A stretch of DNA of 64,000 bases from Tetradesmus obliquus (lineage: Eukaryota > Chlorophyta > Chlorophyceae > Sphaeropleales > Scenedesmaceae): positions 4,340,001 through 4,404,000 of the forward strand of contig CP126200.1 of assembly GCA_030272155.1 (NCBI GenBank). Reading direction: 5' to 3'. Both the position numbers and the translations under genes were made by a program. Positions 48,627-59,705 of the stretch are shown here, in pieces. Each line of letters begins with the position of its first letter. Position 1 is the stretch's first letter. Under the pieces are notes generated by a model, which was not told the DNA's origin, made no database searches, and saw nothing but the letters and a program-made list of their open reading frames with translations.

Positions 48627-51600
48627 CTATGTCCTGGACGCATCCAGGGCTCCTGCAACTGCAGCCTGCAGCTCCTGCCCAGACAGCAGCACCCCGCCTC
48701 CCTGCTGCTCATCAGGCAGCAGCACAGGCACCGCAGAGCAGCACAGCAGGCCGAGCGCAAGCTTCCCGCCGCTTGAAAACGGCACCAGCAGCTCCATAAA
48801 GCTGCTGCAGCCAAGCATTGGGCCCAGCTGCCCTCCAAGCGCAGCCAGTACTGCTGCATGTGCAGAGATGCTGCTTAGTGCCGCATCATCCACAGGGAGA
48901 GCCACAGGCGCTGCAGCTGCTGGTGATGCTGCAGATGCAGGTGCTGGGGCCGCAGCTGCAGCGTCGCTGCCTGCTTCTTCTGTTCCTGCAGGGGACGGCG
49001 CCGCTCCTGCTGCTGGCGCTGAATCTTCTGATGCAGCTGCGCCTGAGCCTGCGCTGCCAGCAGACTCTGATGCTGCTGCTGCTGGGGCTGGCTGTCCTGC
49101 AGGCTGCGGCGCAGGCACGTGCAGCACGATTGCCGCAAGCTCTTCTGCGCTAACGCCACCCCAATCGCCAGTGTAGATGCGCACAGCATCACACTGCAGC
49201 TGCAGCCCAGATGCATGCAGCTGCACCACCTGCCCCAGCCAACTCAGCAGTATCGCAACTGCCTCTGCTGCAGAGCATCCGCGGACATCCACAAACGTCA
49301 GAGGCTGCGGCATTCCCTGGTCCTGCATGCCTATGTTGCTTGCAGGACTTCCTGCAAACTGCTGCTCCTGCCCTGGCAACCCCAGCTGTCCTGCAAAGCT
49401 GCTCGCAGTGCCACCCAGAGCAAACAGGCTGCCTGCAGCAGCAGATGATCCTGGCTGGGGGCTGTTCTCGCCGAGCGATGCGGACTCGAGCTGCAGGATT
49501 AGCTGCTGCTGCGGGGACAGCAGCGCCGAGGATGTTGCAGCACCCAGATCTGCCGTTGGAGTGGTGCCGGTGCTGCTGCGTGCAGGGCCTTGCCCGAGCG
49601 TGCCAGGGTGCAGCAGGTAGTGTCCCATTGTGCCTGAAGAAGGGTGCCGCGCAGAACAATCAGGCAGAGTACTACTCAGCACAGGACATGGTGTGTGGTC
49701 CAGGCAGGTTTTGAGAAAGAGCAGCATCCCCTCATCTTTGATCCAGCACTCAGCAGCTAACCTCTTGACAAGCAACAGAGCAGAGCAACACAAGTCATGC
49801 TACAGGGCAGCATAATTAACCGACAGCACAGACCAACATATCTGAAACACGGTTCACCACGCAACACCCACCTGCAGCATGCGCAGAGTCCACCAGATGC
49901 ACTGCAGCAAGCAGCCCCTCAGTTCCGCCGCAGCACACCAGCAGCTCCAGCAGAGCAGCTGTCACGCCAGCAATACCAGCAGCAAACGCTGCACCCCTGT
50001 CGCTCTTCATCACATTGTACAGATCCAGTGCCTGCACCCAGCCGCGTGTTGCAAACTGGCCTTGCAGGAAAACCAGGAACAGCAGCTCGTCGAGGGTCTC
50101 ATTAGGCAGCAGGCCCTGGGCAGCGCTGCTGCCAAACTGCAGGCTTCCTGCAGAGGCGTGTGCTGCCTGCAGCTGGCTGCGGTACTGCTGCAGCAGCTGC
50201 GCAATGCCCTCCTGCTGCCCTGCTGCTGCGGACACCTGCAGGGAGGGCAGCACAGGCAGAAGACAACAGCAAGGCATCAGCAGAGAGGAAGGAACAATGA
50301 CGTCGATTGGTGTGAATCCACAGCTGCTGTGAGCAGCGCGTTGAGCAAGGCTGCAGCGCCGAGCATTGACAGCAGCACTAGCTGTGAGCTCGCACTGTCG
50401 CTTGCCTGGGCTGTGTGCCTGTCTGTACAGAGCAGCCAGCAAGGTCCCACATATTGCGGTTGAAACAACACTGCGCTCAACAATCATCATGCAGAGTGCC
50501 ACCTACCTGTAGGACCTCCCGCGCAGCCTTCCAGCAGCCCTCCTGCACACACGCCAGCAGCAGCCGCTGCACCACCAGCTGGCTGACCACCGTGCCGACA
50601 CCATAGCAAGCACGCAGCAGCTGCCCCGCATGCTGCCACGCATGCTGTGCCTGCAGCGCATCCAGGGCTGCTGCTGCAGTGGCTGGGTCCAGGGAGTGCC
50701 CCTGCTGGGCCATCAGCAGAGACAGCTGCAGCACTACTGCATGCGCTTGGCAGGCAGCAAAGGTTGAGACCATGTTGCGGTACAGGGTGGAGTCTGGGGT
50801 CACTCCTGGCTGGTCCAGCATGAGGCCATACACCTCCAGAGCCCTGTGACAGCAGCATTAGCAGCAACAGCCAGGCAAAGGAAGCGTAAGCGTGCAGCGT
50901 TGAGGCGCAGCTGCATGTGTCATTGGCATAGCCAAGGCAAGAAGAGCATGCATCTCCAGGCATAACATTGTGTGTGTATGTGTCAGCAAGACCGGCTCGT
51001 GACAGGACGGCACAATGCTGTGTTGCTGGGTACTAGATGGTGAGGCAGCCAGCTAGTGTGAGTGTGGTACAAGCGGTTTGCATGTGCTGCTTTGCATGTG
51101 CTTGTGCTGCCGCACCTGGAGCAGATGGCTGGCCTGTCCATGTCCCCCACTGCTGCTGCCACGTTGCTCAGGGTGCAGAACACGGTGTTGAAGGAGGTGG
51201 TGGATGGCCGCACCGCAGCGCTGCAAGAAGCACAGACACAGAAGCAGCATGCAGAAGCACACACAGCACACAGGGACAATAAGATCAGCACGTATCAGCA
51301 GTTGGGGCGGCACTGGCAACATTGCTAGGCATGGATCGATTGGAGTCTAAATGTTAGTACGCATCCAACGTGTGGTACAATGGAGAACAATGGAGTACTC
51401 AATTTGCAGCCCAACACCATGCACCATGCATGTGCTGCTGCACCCTGCTAGCTGCTTTTGTTTCCCACTACTGCTGCCATGTCACCATTCTATCATATTA
51501 ATCTGCGTGATTGCTGCTGCGCAGCGGGCTCACCTGGTGCACATGTGCTGCAGCAGACCCAGACTCTCCTGCCACGCCCCCATCTTCGCATATGCATGCA

Positions 51601-53475
51601 GCAGCGTGTTGTAGGAGATGAGGCTGGGGCTAAGGCTGCAGGAGAGCATCTCGTCAAACAGCACCTTCACCTGCAGTCACAACAAGACGCACGTAAAATG
51701 CCACAAACATGAAGTTGGAAAATGGAAGTGCATATGGAAAGGGCACATAGACAGGGTTTGTGTGTAGAGAAGCAATCAGACAGCATCTCGTCAAACAGCA
51801 CCTTGACCTGCAGTCACACAGCACATGCCACAAGCATGGCACAACGGTGAGGTTGAGTTAAAATGGAGTAGACACCAAAGGGAGCATCTATGAGGGTGCG
51901 GCAAGAGAAGCAATCAAAGATGCAGGTGGTGGCTAGTCAGCCTGCACAAGCTTCTGTTTTTGCCTTGGACTGTCCCCGCCCTGCTGCATGTGCCAAAGCA
52001 GCTGCAGTATGCACTGCACTGCCCGCGCGCACGGGAGCTGAAAACAAACAGGCGTGCCTTCGTCTCCTGCTAGTGTGCTCACCGTCTGCGGCTTGTCGCA
52101 CGCCAGGCACGCGCTCATGAGGATGTTGTAAGTCACGCTGTTGGGCCGCACACCCAGCCGATTGGCCTTCAGCTCCTGGAACAGCTCCACCGCACAGTCC
52201 CAGTTGTCCTGCAAGCAGCGGTGTGCAGTAATGAGCACAAGTGATGCAGCACAGCTTGTCCACCAGCTCTACTGGCAAAGTCTGTGCTCAAGATCTACTG
52301 TAGCTTCAAGCCAGTAGGAGCTGGCAGTTGCAAGGCAACTGTTTTGTTTCGTCCTGCAAGCAGCGGTGTGCAGTAATGAGCACAAGTGATGCAGCAGAGC
52401 ATGTCCACCAGCTCTACTGGAAATCTGGGTGCTTGAGATCTGCTGTAGCTTGGAGCCAGCAGGAGCTGGCAGCGGCAAGGCATCTATTTTGTTTGCAATG
52501 CCTGCAGCACGACTGGATAGCACGTTATCTGCAAGCCCTACGAGATAGCAGCTGCTGCTGGCGGGCTCTGTGTTACAGGTCTCGTGTTCCCTACACAACA
52601 GGGAACATGCTTCCAAGCAGCCAGCGCCAAAGCAATAATACAACAAACAACAACAGTCCACACAACAACAGCTCCAAGCTCACCTCTTTGATGAGCGCTG
52701 TGAGGTATGAGTTGACGCAGGTGATGTGCACAGGCAGGCCTGAGGCCTGCAGCCAGCCCCAGGACTCCTTCACGCGGCCGTATGCCTGCGCCTCGCTGGC
52801 AATGGTGATGAGCGTGCCATAGGTGGCCACTGTTGGCTGGATCCCGCGCTGCTGCATGTGGTGGTACAGCTGCAAAGGCACAAACAGCAGCAGCAGCAGC
52901 ACAAGCAATGGTTTTCAGAGCGATGCTAAGCACAGGAGGAAGCTCAAGTGGCCGCTGTGGGCTGGATGCCACGCTGCTGCATGTGGTGGTACAGCTGCAG
53001 AGGCACAAACAGCAGCAGCAGCCGCAGTAGTTCAAGAGATGGTTAGCCACAGCAGCCCGAAACATAGGCGGAGGCGTAGGTGGCCACGGGTGGGCTGGGT
53101 GCCGCGCTGCTGCATGTGGTGGTGCAGCTGCAAAGGGACGAACAGCGGCAGCAGCAGCAGCAGCAGACAATCAGCCACAGCAGAGCGCATTCCAACCCGC
53201 CTGTTCGCAGCAGGTAATAACACGGAGCCACACGCAACGCCCAGGTGAGTGCTGACAACTACACACCCAGCACGCGCAGCATGCAGGAGCCAGGTGTGGC
53301 TCACCTGAAAGGCCGTGTCTGTCTGCTGTGCGTTGCCGCAGGCCTTCATGACTGTGTTGTAGCTCACAATGTCGGGCGCCAGCTCGCCCCCACACTGCCA
53401 CATCACCTCCAGCAGCTTCAGCGCCTGCTTCCACCTGTGGATGCAGCAGCAGCAGCAGGTTTGTGCAGAAAGGTG

Positions 53476-53506
<31 letters not shown>

Positions 53507-53650
53507 GGTTGTCAACGCGATGGTGCCAAAGAAGCATCGCTGGTGCCACATCACCTGGCAGCTGCAGCGCCTGCTTCCACCTGGTGTTGATGTGTTGCAC
53601 GCATACAACAGTGTGGCAGCGGCTGCAGCAGCATCAGCGGCAGCAGCCCC

Positions 53651-53693
<43 letters not shown>

Positions 53694-56600
53694 CAGTAGC
53701 CGTTGTATACAGCACGTTGAAGCAGATGACATGACAGACAAGTTGATCGACATGGTGCATGTGAGGCTTCAGCGCAATCCAATCTTCCAGGCGCCAGATC
53801 AGCAGCTGAAGCGGTTGAAAAGCAGCGCACCAACATGGGCATGTCCACATACCTGGGTGGCACCGCGCGAGCATACGCAGCCAGCAGCGCATTGCAGCAC
53901 ACCCTGTTTGGGGAGCTCTTCTTGCTGTTCAGGCTGCCGGCGCGGCCCAGCCGCAGCCCTATGCCGCCACTCAGAGAAGCCAAGCCAATACTGCCGGACC
54001 TCTGCAGCTGCAGCGAGCCCTGCCGCAGAGGAGACTGGGAGAGCTGCCCCAGGCCGCTGCCGCTGCGCATTGGGTGGATGGGAGGCCTGTTCGGTGAACC
54101 TGCAGCTGCTGCTGCTGCTGCTGCTGGTGTGTCGGCTGAGGCTTCTGCAGCAAAAGCGGATTGGCTGGCGGGTGCTGCTGCTGCATCCTTGCCGGGTGGC
54201 GGCTGTGTGGCGGCGGTGCTGCTGCTGCTGCTGCTGCTGGCGTCTGTTGTAGGGGCTGGGCCGAGGCCCATATCTGCCAGCTGCGCTGACAGGGAGCGCA
54301 CCAGCACTGAATTTGGGGAGCTGTGGGTGGCTTGCTGCTGCTGCTGCTGCTGAGTAGTGCAGGCGCCATCTGCTGCTGTAGCGTCACTGGGCTTGGCTGC
54401 AGCTCCTGCAGCGTCAGGAGAGGATGCGCCGTGCACAGTGCGCACATCAAGGTGTGAGTGGGGAGCCGCATGCCAATGCTTATGAGAGTGCATGAGAAGC
54501 AGGCGCCTGCCTGGATACATCATGCCATGGCATTGTCGTAACATCAAAGTGCGGTTGTCGCTAGCCACCTCAAAGGCACCGCACCGCTGTTTGTCGGTTC
54601 AAATCACACGCTTACCAGAACAAAGACAGCATGATCCGCTGACAAGCTTACCAGGCAAGAACACGACAGCGTCAGAGGTTGCCAGCAACTCGCTGCTGCC
54701 AGGCAGGATCACAGAGACGCTGCATACACCGCTCATGCTGCTGCTGCCAGTGCTGCTGCGCGGCCAAAGCGACCCAGCAGCAGCAACTGGAGCAGCAGCA
54801 GCAGCAGCGGTGACGCCAGCGTCCTCTGCAGTATCTGCGGCGGCAGCAGCAGCAGCTGCGGCTGCCTTTGCAGCGGCCCTGTTGGCGCCCACAACTCTGC
54901 TCCATGCACCCGAAAGCGTCCTGACAATGCCCCCAGAATCCTTGCTGCTGTCATCAGGCTCACAGCCTGATGCACCAGCCTGCAGGCCTGACAGCTCAGG
55001 CCATGGGCCGGCTACATCAGGCTGTGGTTTTGACAGCTCAGCTTCAGGTTTAGGGCTCAGCACGCTCAGCACGCCAGCTTGCAGGACAGACACATCAGGC
55101 CTGGCCTGCATGGCTACTGCACCAGCCTGCGAGCCTGGTGTGGTGAGAGCACCAGCAAGCTTGGCTGGTGCAGAAGCATGCAGGAAAGCTGGTGTGTCAA
55201 CCTGCAGGCCTGGAGCACTGGCCTGCTGCTGACCTGGCACGCTGCTGCTGCTGCTGCTGCTGCTGCCAGGCTGGCATGGCAGCTGCTTTGCACTGCCAGC
55301 CAGGCCTGGCACAGCTGCCAGGCTGCCAGGTATACAGCTACTAGATGTAATCCGGCTGCCTGCTGCTGGCACTGCCAGTGACTCTATGCATGCATGCAAT
55401 GCAGCTGATGGCAGCTGTGCAACACCGCCAACTGGAACAGCTGCGGCAGCCCTGCTGTACTTGGCAACGGCTGCTGCACTGAACAAATGCGGCCGCTTAC
55501 CGGCGCCTGCTGCACCTGCCGCACCCTCCTCTCCTGCTGCTGCTGCTGCTGCTGCTGCAGGGTCATTGCTCTGCATCAGGCCAGGGGGTGCCAGGCTCTG
55601 CAGCTGCTCTGCAGGGGGCAGCTGCTCCTCTTGGATGCTCAGCGCGCTGAGGGCTTCTGCTGTGAATGTTCCTGCAACCAGTGAGGGGCTTGCCAGGGTG
55701 CTGCCTCCAGGGGGCTCCTGCTGCATGCCCTCCAGCAGAACATGGAACTGGCCATGGGACTGGTACATTTGGATGAACACCTGTGCAGCGATGTGATTGA
55801 AGGAGATCACAGGGGCAAAGAGTGAAGCAGCATCAGCACATGTGCAGTGCCCGAACCAGCACATCTGGATGAACACCTGTGGCGCGATGTGCCGGGGGGT
55901 GACACATGGACAGATGAAGAGGCGCCATGTAAAGCGGACGTGGTTGAATAAGAACAAACTTATAGGTTGTGTTGGCAGCGATTTTGCTTGTAGAGCTTCT
56001 GAACTAGGGCTAGCACATGAGAGGGAGATGTGCAGGTTGCACTTGCAGCGAGAGCACAAATCTAAATTTGCAAAGACGGCACAAGCACTCAGCAGCACAC
56101 AGAAAGCCAGCAGCACACCAGCAGGGCCAGCTGCCAGTGCGCACACCAGCAAAGCGGCCGTTGCCCCAAACAACGCACACGACACGGTCCGCTTCATTCC
56201 AGAACGACCCGGCAACAAGCCAGCAGGCTTATTAATGCATGACTTGCCCACCTGCTCCGCCAGCTGCCACTGCGATCCCTTGTCCAGTGCGGTGATGAGG
56301 CTGCAGCAGGTCACCGCGCGTCGCACTCCACGCCCTCTCCTCATTCTCCGAAGAAATACAACGTTGCCAGCCATGATTCCAGCACGCAGCAGTGCGCGGA
56401 GGAACAACAAGCACACCAACAGGACCAGCCGCCAGTGCTCGCACACGCACAACAGCCATCACCCACAACAACGCACACGATAAGTCTGCCTCAACCCATC
56501 ATAATCAAGCAGCAAGCCCACCTGCTCCGCCAGCTGCCACTGCCCTCCCTCGTCCAGTGCGGCGATGAGAGAACAGCAGGTCACCGCGTCGCACTCCACG

Positions 56601-59180
56601 CCCTCTCCTCATTCTCCAAAGCAACATAACGTTGCCAGCCATGATTCCAGCACACGGCAGTGCGCGGAGGAACGACAAGCACACCAACAGCACCCGCCGC
56701 CGGTGCTCGCACACGCAGAACAGCCATCGCCCACAACACTGCACACGATAAGTCTGCCTCAACCCATCAGTATCAAGCAGCAAGCCCACCTGCTCGGCTA
56801 GCTGCCACTGGCCTCCCTTGTCTAGTGCGGTGATGAGGCTGCAGCAGGTCACCGCGTCACACTCCACGCCCTCGGCCACCATGTGGTTGAACACATCGAT
56901 GGCCATGCCCCACTGGCGGCCCTTGGACAGCGCTGAGATGAGGGCGGAGTAGGTGATGGCGTCACGCTCCATGCCCATGTCCGGCATCGCCCTGCAGGGT
57001 GGTTGCAGTGCAATACAGCCAAAATACAGCCGCAGGCAGCAGCATGGTGAAGATGGTGGTGAATAAGACACAGGCACACGGCTGGCCTGTGCGTTCCTTG
57101 GTTGAACAGATGTGCTGTTTGGAATGAACAGGGACGAAGAGTGCTGCAGCAGCGTGTAAACCTTTACACTGTCAGCCACATTCGATCATCAGCAGCTAGC
57201 AGCAGACTGTCTGCTGCTGCAGCTGGCGCTGCGACGTGTCCCCCACACAACCACAGTCACAGCGACGCTGAGCAACCGAAGCCAACAGCCGTGCTCAAAG
57301 CAACACATGGCAGAGAACAGATTTGCCCGCGCCACCCTCCCCAGATCCAGCCACTCACTTGAAAAGCTGCAGCGCCTTCTCCCACTGCCCGCCCTTGTCA
57401 CAAGCGGAGATGGCCGCATTGGTGATGGTGGTGTCGGGGCGCACCCCCACGGCAGCCAGGCTCTCGTACAGCTCAAGAGACTTGGCCCAATGGCCCTCGC
57501 GACTCATCTGGCTCACCAGCTTGGTCAGGCCTGCAGTTTAGAAGAGGCAGTAAGGATGACAGCAGCACAAGGGTTGGTGTGTGCATCATACAGTGGCCCT
57601 TGCGACTCATCTGGCTCACCAGCTGGCTCAGGCCTGCATGGTTGCACACACAGCAGCGCGGCAAACTGTGGTGAGGCAGCAGCACAGCAGCCAGGTTCCC
57701 ATAGAGCTCAAGAGACTTGGCCCAGTGGCCCTCACGACTCATCTGGCTCACCAGCTTGGTCAGACCTGCATTGGATTTTTACAAGCGAAGGGGCAGTGCA
57801 GTAGTTGAGTGAAGGGCTCAGAACATGCTGCGTACAGTGGCCCTTGCGACTCATCTGGCTCACCAGCTTGGTCAGGCCTGCCACGCAGTGCACAAGGCAA
57901 TCAACCGCACCATGGCCGGACAGCAGCAGCAGCAGTGCAGGGCTCCAGTGCGTGCACGACTGTGTCTTTACCAATGCCATTTATCTGGGCTGCATGCCTG
58001 TTGCATTGACCGCCATTGACCGCAGGACAGACGACATGTATCATGTTCCTTGCGGAGCTTCACATGCACCACAAACATGTGCATGCATGCTGTGCATGCA
58101 ACTTCATCAGCTGTTATGTAGTGAGCACCAGGCAGACGTGACCGGAAGGTGCACGAGGCCAGCATGCACCATACGCATGTGGCGCGCCTGCAACTGCCAC
58201 AGCTGACATTTCGTACCAAAGTTCGTACTAGGCACTATAGTGCATACGCACCAGGCAGGCGTGGCCGGAAGGTGCAGGAGGCCAGCATGCGGCGCACATC
58301 GCCAGTGCCAGCCTGCACATGCGCCAGCGCTGCTGTGAGGCTGCAGCAGCAAGCAAGTGGGCAGGCAGGCAGGCAGCAGGTGAGCAGCAGTCGTGTGATC
58401 TCGACACAAACATGCCTGGGCTGCTTGGAGCGGCTCAGCACTGCCGCCTTGCGGGACACACAAACATGCCTGGGTGTACATGAGCGCAAGTTGCAGTCAC
58501 CCGGGCATCAGTCAAGCGCAGTGGTGCTGCACAACTCTGCCGATTTGTCCAATGCACCAGCTCTTCAGTAGGTGGAGCGGCACAAATTGGCCACTCCCAG
58601 CTTCATGTCGACCGGCCTTACTGCAATTCCGTGCTGTGTCCACAGCATGCATGCAAGCACAAGTGTAATCGGCGCATCCCTAATCAAGCACCCACCTCTT
58701 CATGTCATACACAGCTCCAAACAGCCGCCCCTGATCTGCTCCATATCCCCCAGCATCCATCTGCTGCTGCTGCATCCTCCCCCTAGACCACCTGCCACCT
58801 GATGCAGCACCCCCTTGCATCATCCCACCACCGCCATAACCACCCATGGTCATGCCTACTCCTCTATGGCCGGCAGCAGCAGCATGCTGTGCTGCATGTG
58901 CTGCTGCCATGATATCGCCGTCCAGCGAGAAGCTTCGCGCCATCGCCTGCTGCTGCTGCTGCTGCTGCTGGTGCTGCAGCAGCTGCTGCATGTTGATGGT
59001 GGCAGCACATGGCAGAGGGCTGCCAGCATGGTAAGACCCAGGCATTCCGGTAGGGCTTAGGGTTTCAGCCGGCAGCGTAACAAAACCGCCCCAACCACCC
59101 GAGTCCAAGTGGCCAAACCCCCCACCACCCTGCTGCATGCCAGACATCTGCCGGGCAATAGGTGCACTGCCGCCCCTGTA

Positions 59181-59211
<31 letters not shown>

Positions 59212-59705
59212 TGCTGCTGGTCGCCGAATGCGCTGCCGGCGGCTGCCGCTGCTGCTGCTTGGATCGCAGCGCTGCTGCCGCCCTGCAGCAGCTCTGCTGC
59301 AGCCAGAGCAGCAGATAACGGCGCAGGGGAGGCCGGTGCAAGGCTTCCAGAAGGCCCTGTGCCTGCTGCGCTGCTGTAGCCGCCACCATATGCGCTGCTG
59401 CCTGCTCTGCTAAGCCCGCCGTAGCCCCCTGCACCCGGTGATGCTCCCGCTGCCCCTGCACCGTAGTGGAACATACCGGCGGCTGCATCACTCTGGTGCA
59501 TCTGCTGCTGCTGCTGCTGCTGGGTGCCGAGGCGGCTCAGGGAGTGTGCAGCTTGAGGGGTGCCTGCTTGGTGGGGCCGTGGGGGAGTAGGGGCCAGGAA
59601 GCTACTGCTGTGGCTGCTTCCTGCAAAGGGTGAGTAGCCAGCAGGTCCTGCTGGTGCTGCTGCTGCCGATGACCCAAAACCATGCAGCTGCTGTTGCTGC
59701 TGCAT
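48627..59705 (-). CDS. Large PPR protein with Smr-like C-terminal region
   Basis: Fifteen exons in transcript order: 58696-59705, 58252-58340, 57359-57530, 56790-56991, 54652-55780, 54616-54638 (23 nt), 53853-54586, 53305-53434, 52684-52869, 52083-52208, 51534-51670, 51116-51220, 50507-50843, 49872-50235, 48627-49756. Phases close to 1957 residues. Residues ~340-515 hold about four PPR motifs (RDAITYSALISALSKGRQWG, CDAVTCCSLITALDKGGQWQ) and ~1095-1460 about seven or eight (PDIVSYNTVMKACGNAQQTD, PNSVTYNILMSACLACDKPQ, PSLISYNTLLHAYAKMGAWQ). Between them is a Ser/Ala/Pro-rich linker of ~580 residues; the first 336 residues are Gly/Gln/Ser-rich. Near residue 1730, LTFVDVRGCSAAEAVAILLS then AVRIYTGDWG resembles a degenerate Smr domain. 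PPR proteins bind organelle RNA and guide its maturation, stability or translation, so a plastid or mitochondrial role is inferred. Introns contain about twelve diverged copies of adjacent exon edges. The start is the first in-frame ATG. Confidence 0.85.
51780..51815 (-). repeat. Echo of PPR exon 11 acceptor edge
   Basis: Repeats the first ~27 bases of exon 11 and its acceptor (51644-51680) about 140 bp upstream in the intron, with two changes; the CTGCAG acceptor is intact. Confidence 0.85.
52207..52490 (-). repeat. 145-bp tandem duplication at PPR exon 10 acceptor
   Basis: The sequence from 52207 (edge of exon 10 and its acceptor) into the intron is repeated from 52352, offset 145 bp and close to 90% identical by eye. 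Each copy carries a CTTGCAG acceptor. Confidence 0.92.
52822..53155 (-). repeat. Three tandem copies of PPR exon 9 acceptor edge
   Basis: The true exon start (upper edge 52869) is followed by copies whose equivalent edges lie at 52994 and 53127, offsets 125 and 133 bp. All three encode a version of YHHMQQRG and keep a pyrimidine tract with GCAG. Confidence 0.92.
53543..53590 (-). repeat. Echo of PPR exon 8 acceptor edge
   Basis: Resembles 53387-53434 plus the acceptor (the WKQALKLLEVMW coding start), placed about 150 bp upstream in intron 7. The acceptor in the copy is weakened. Confidence 0.75.
53652..53690 (+). repeat. (CAG)13 tract in PPR intron 7
   Basis: Pure CAG run in an intron, showing that the trinucleotide runs of this region are not confined to coding sequence. 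Confidence 0.95.
55862..55893 (-). repeat. Echo of PPR exon 5 acceptor edge
   Basis: Copies the start of exon 5 (VFIQM codons) with its CACAG acceptor, about 92 bp upstream in intron 4. Confidence 0.8.
56246..56875 (-). repeat. 270-bp tandem triplication spanning PPR exon 4 donor
   Basis: The donor-side ~90 bp of exon 4 plus ~180 bp of intron occurs three times, with donors at 56784-56789 (real), 56516-56521 and 56246-56251; periods 268 and 270. The two inner copies still encode versions of the AVTCCSLI..LDKG segment followed by GTGGGC. Confidence 0.93.
57592..57886 (-). repeat. Three echoes of PPR exon 3 acceptor half
   Basis: Copies at 57592-57640, 57676-57774 and 57834-57886 repeat the first part of exon 3 (real acceptor edge 57530). 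The middle copy keeps more than 20 codons in frame (LTKLVSQMSREGHWAKSLEL) after an AATGCAG acceptor. Confidence 0.92.
58125..58171 (-). repeat. Echo of PPR exon 2 donor edge
   Basis: Repeats the end of exon 2 (58247-58291; ASCTFRPRLPG codons) about 120 bp downstream in intron 2, with a weakened donor. Confidence 0.88.

Noticed and set aside
54599-56452. Single 617-codon minus-strand ORF as an independent protein
   Set aside because: It runs through exon 5 of the PPR gene plus intron sequence containing an exon 4 echo; splice sites at 55780 and 54652 fit the PPR model better.
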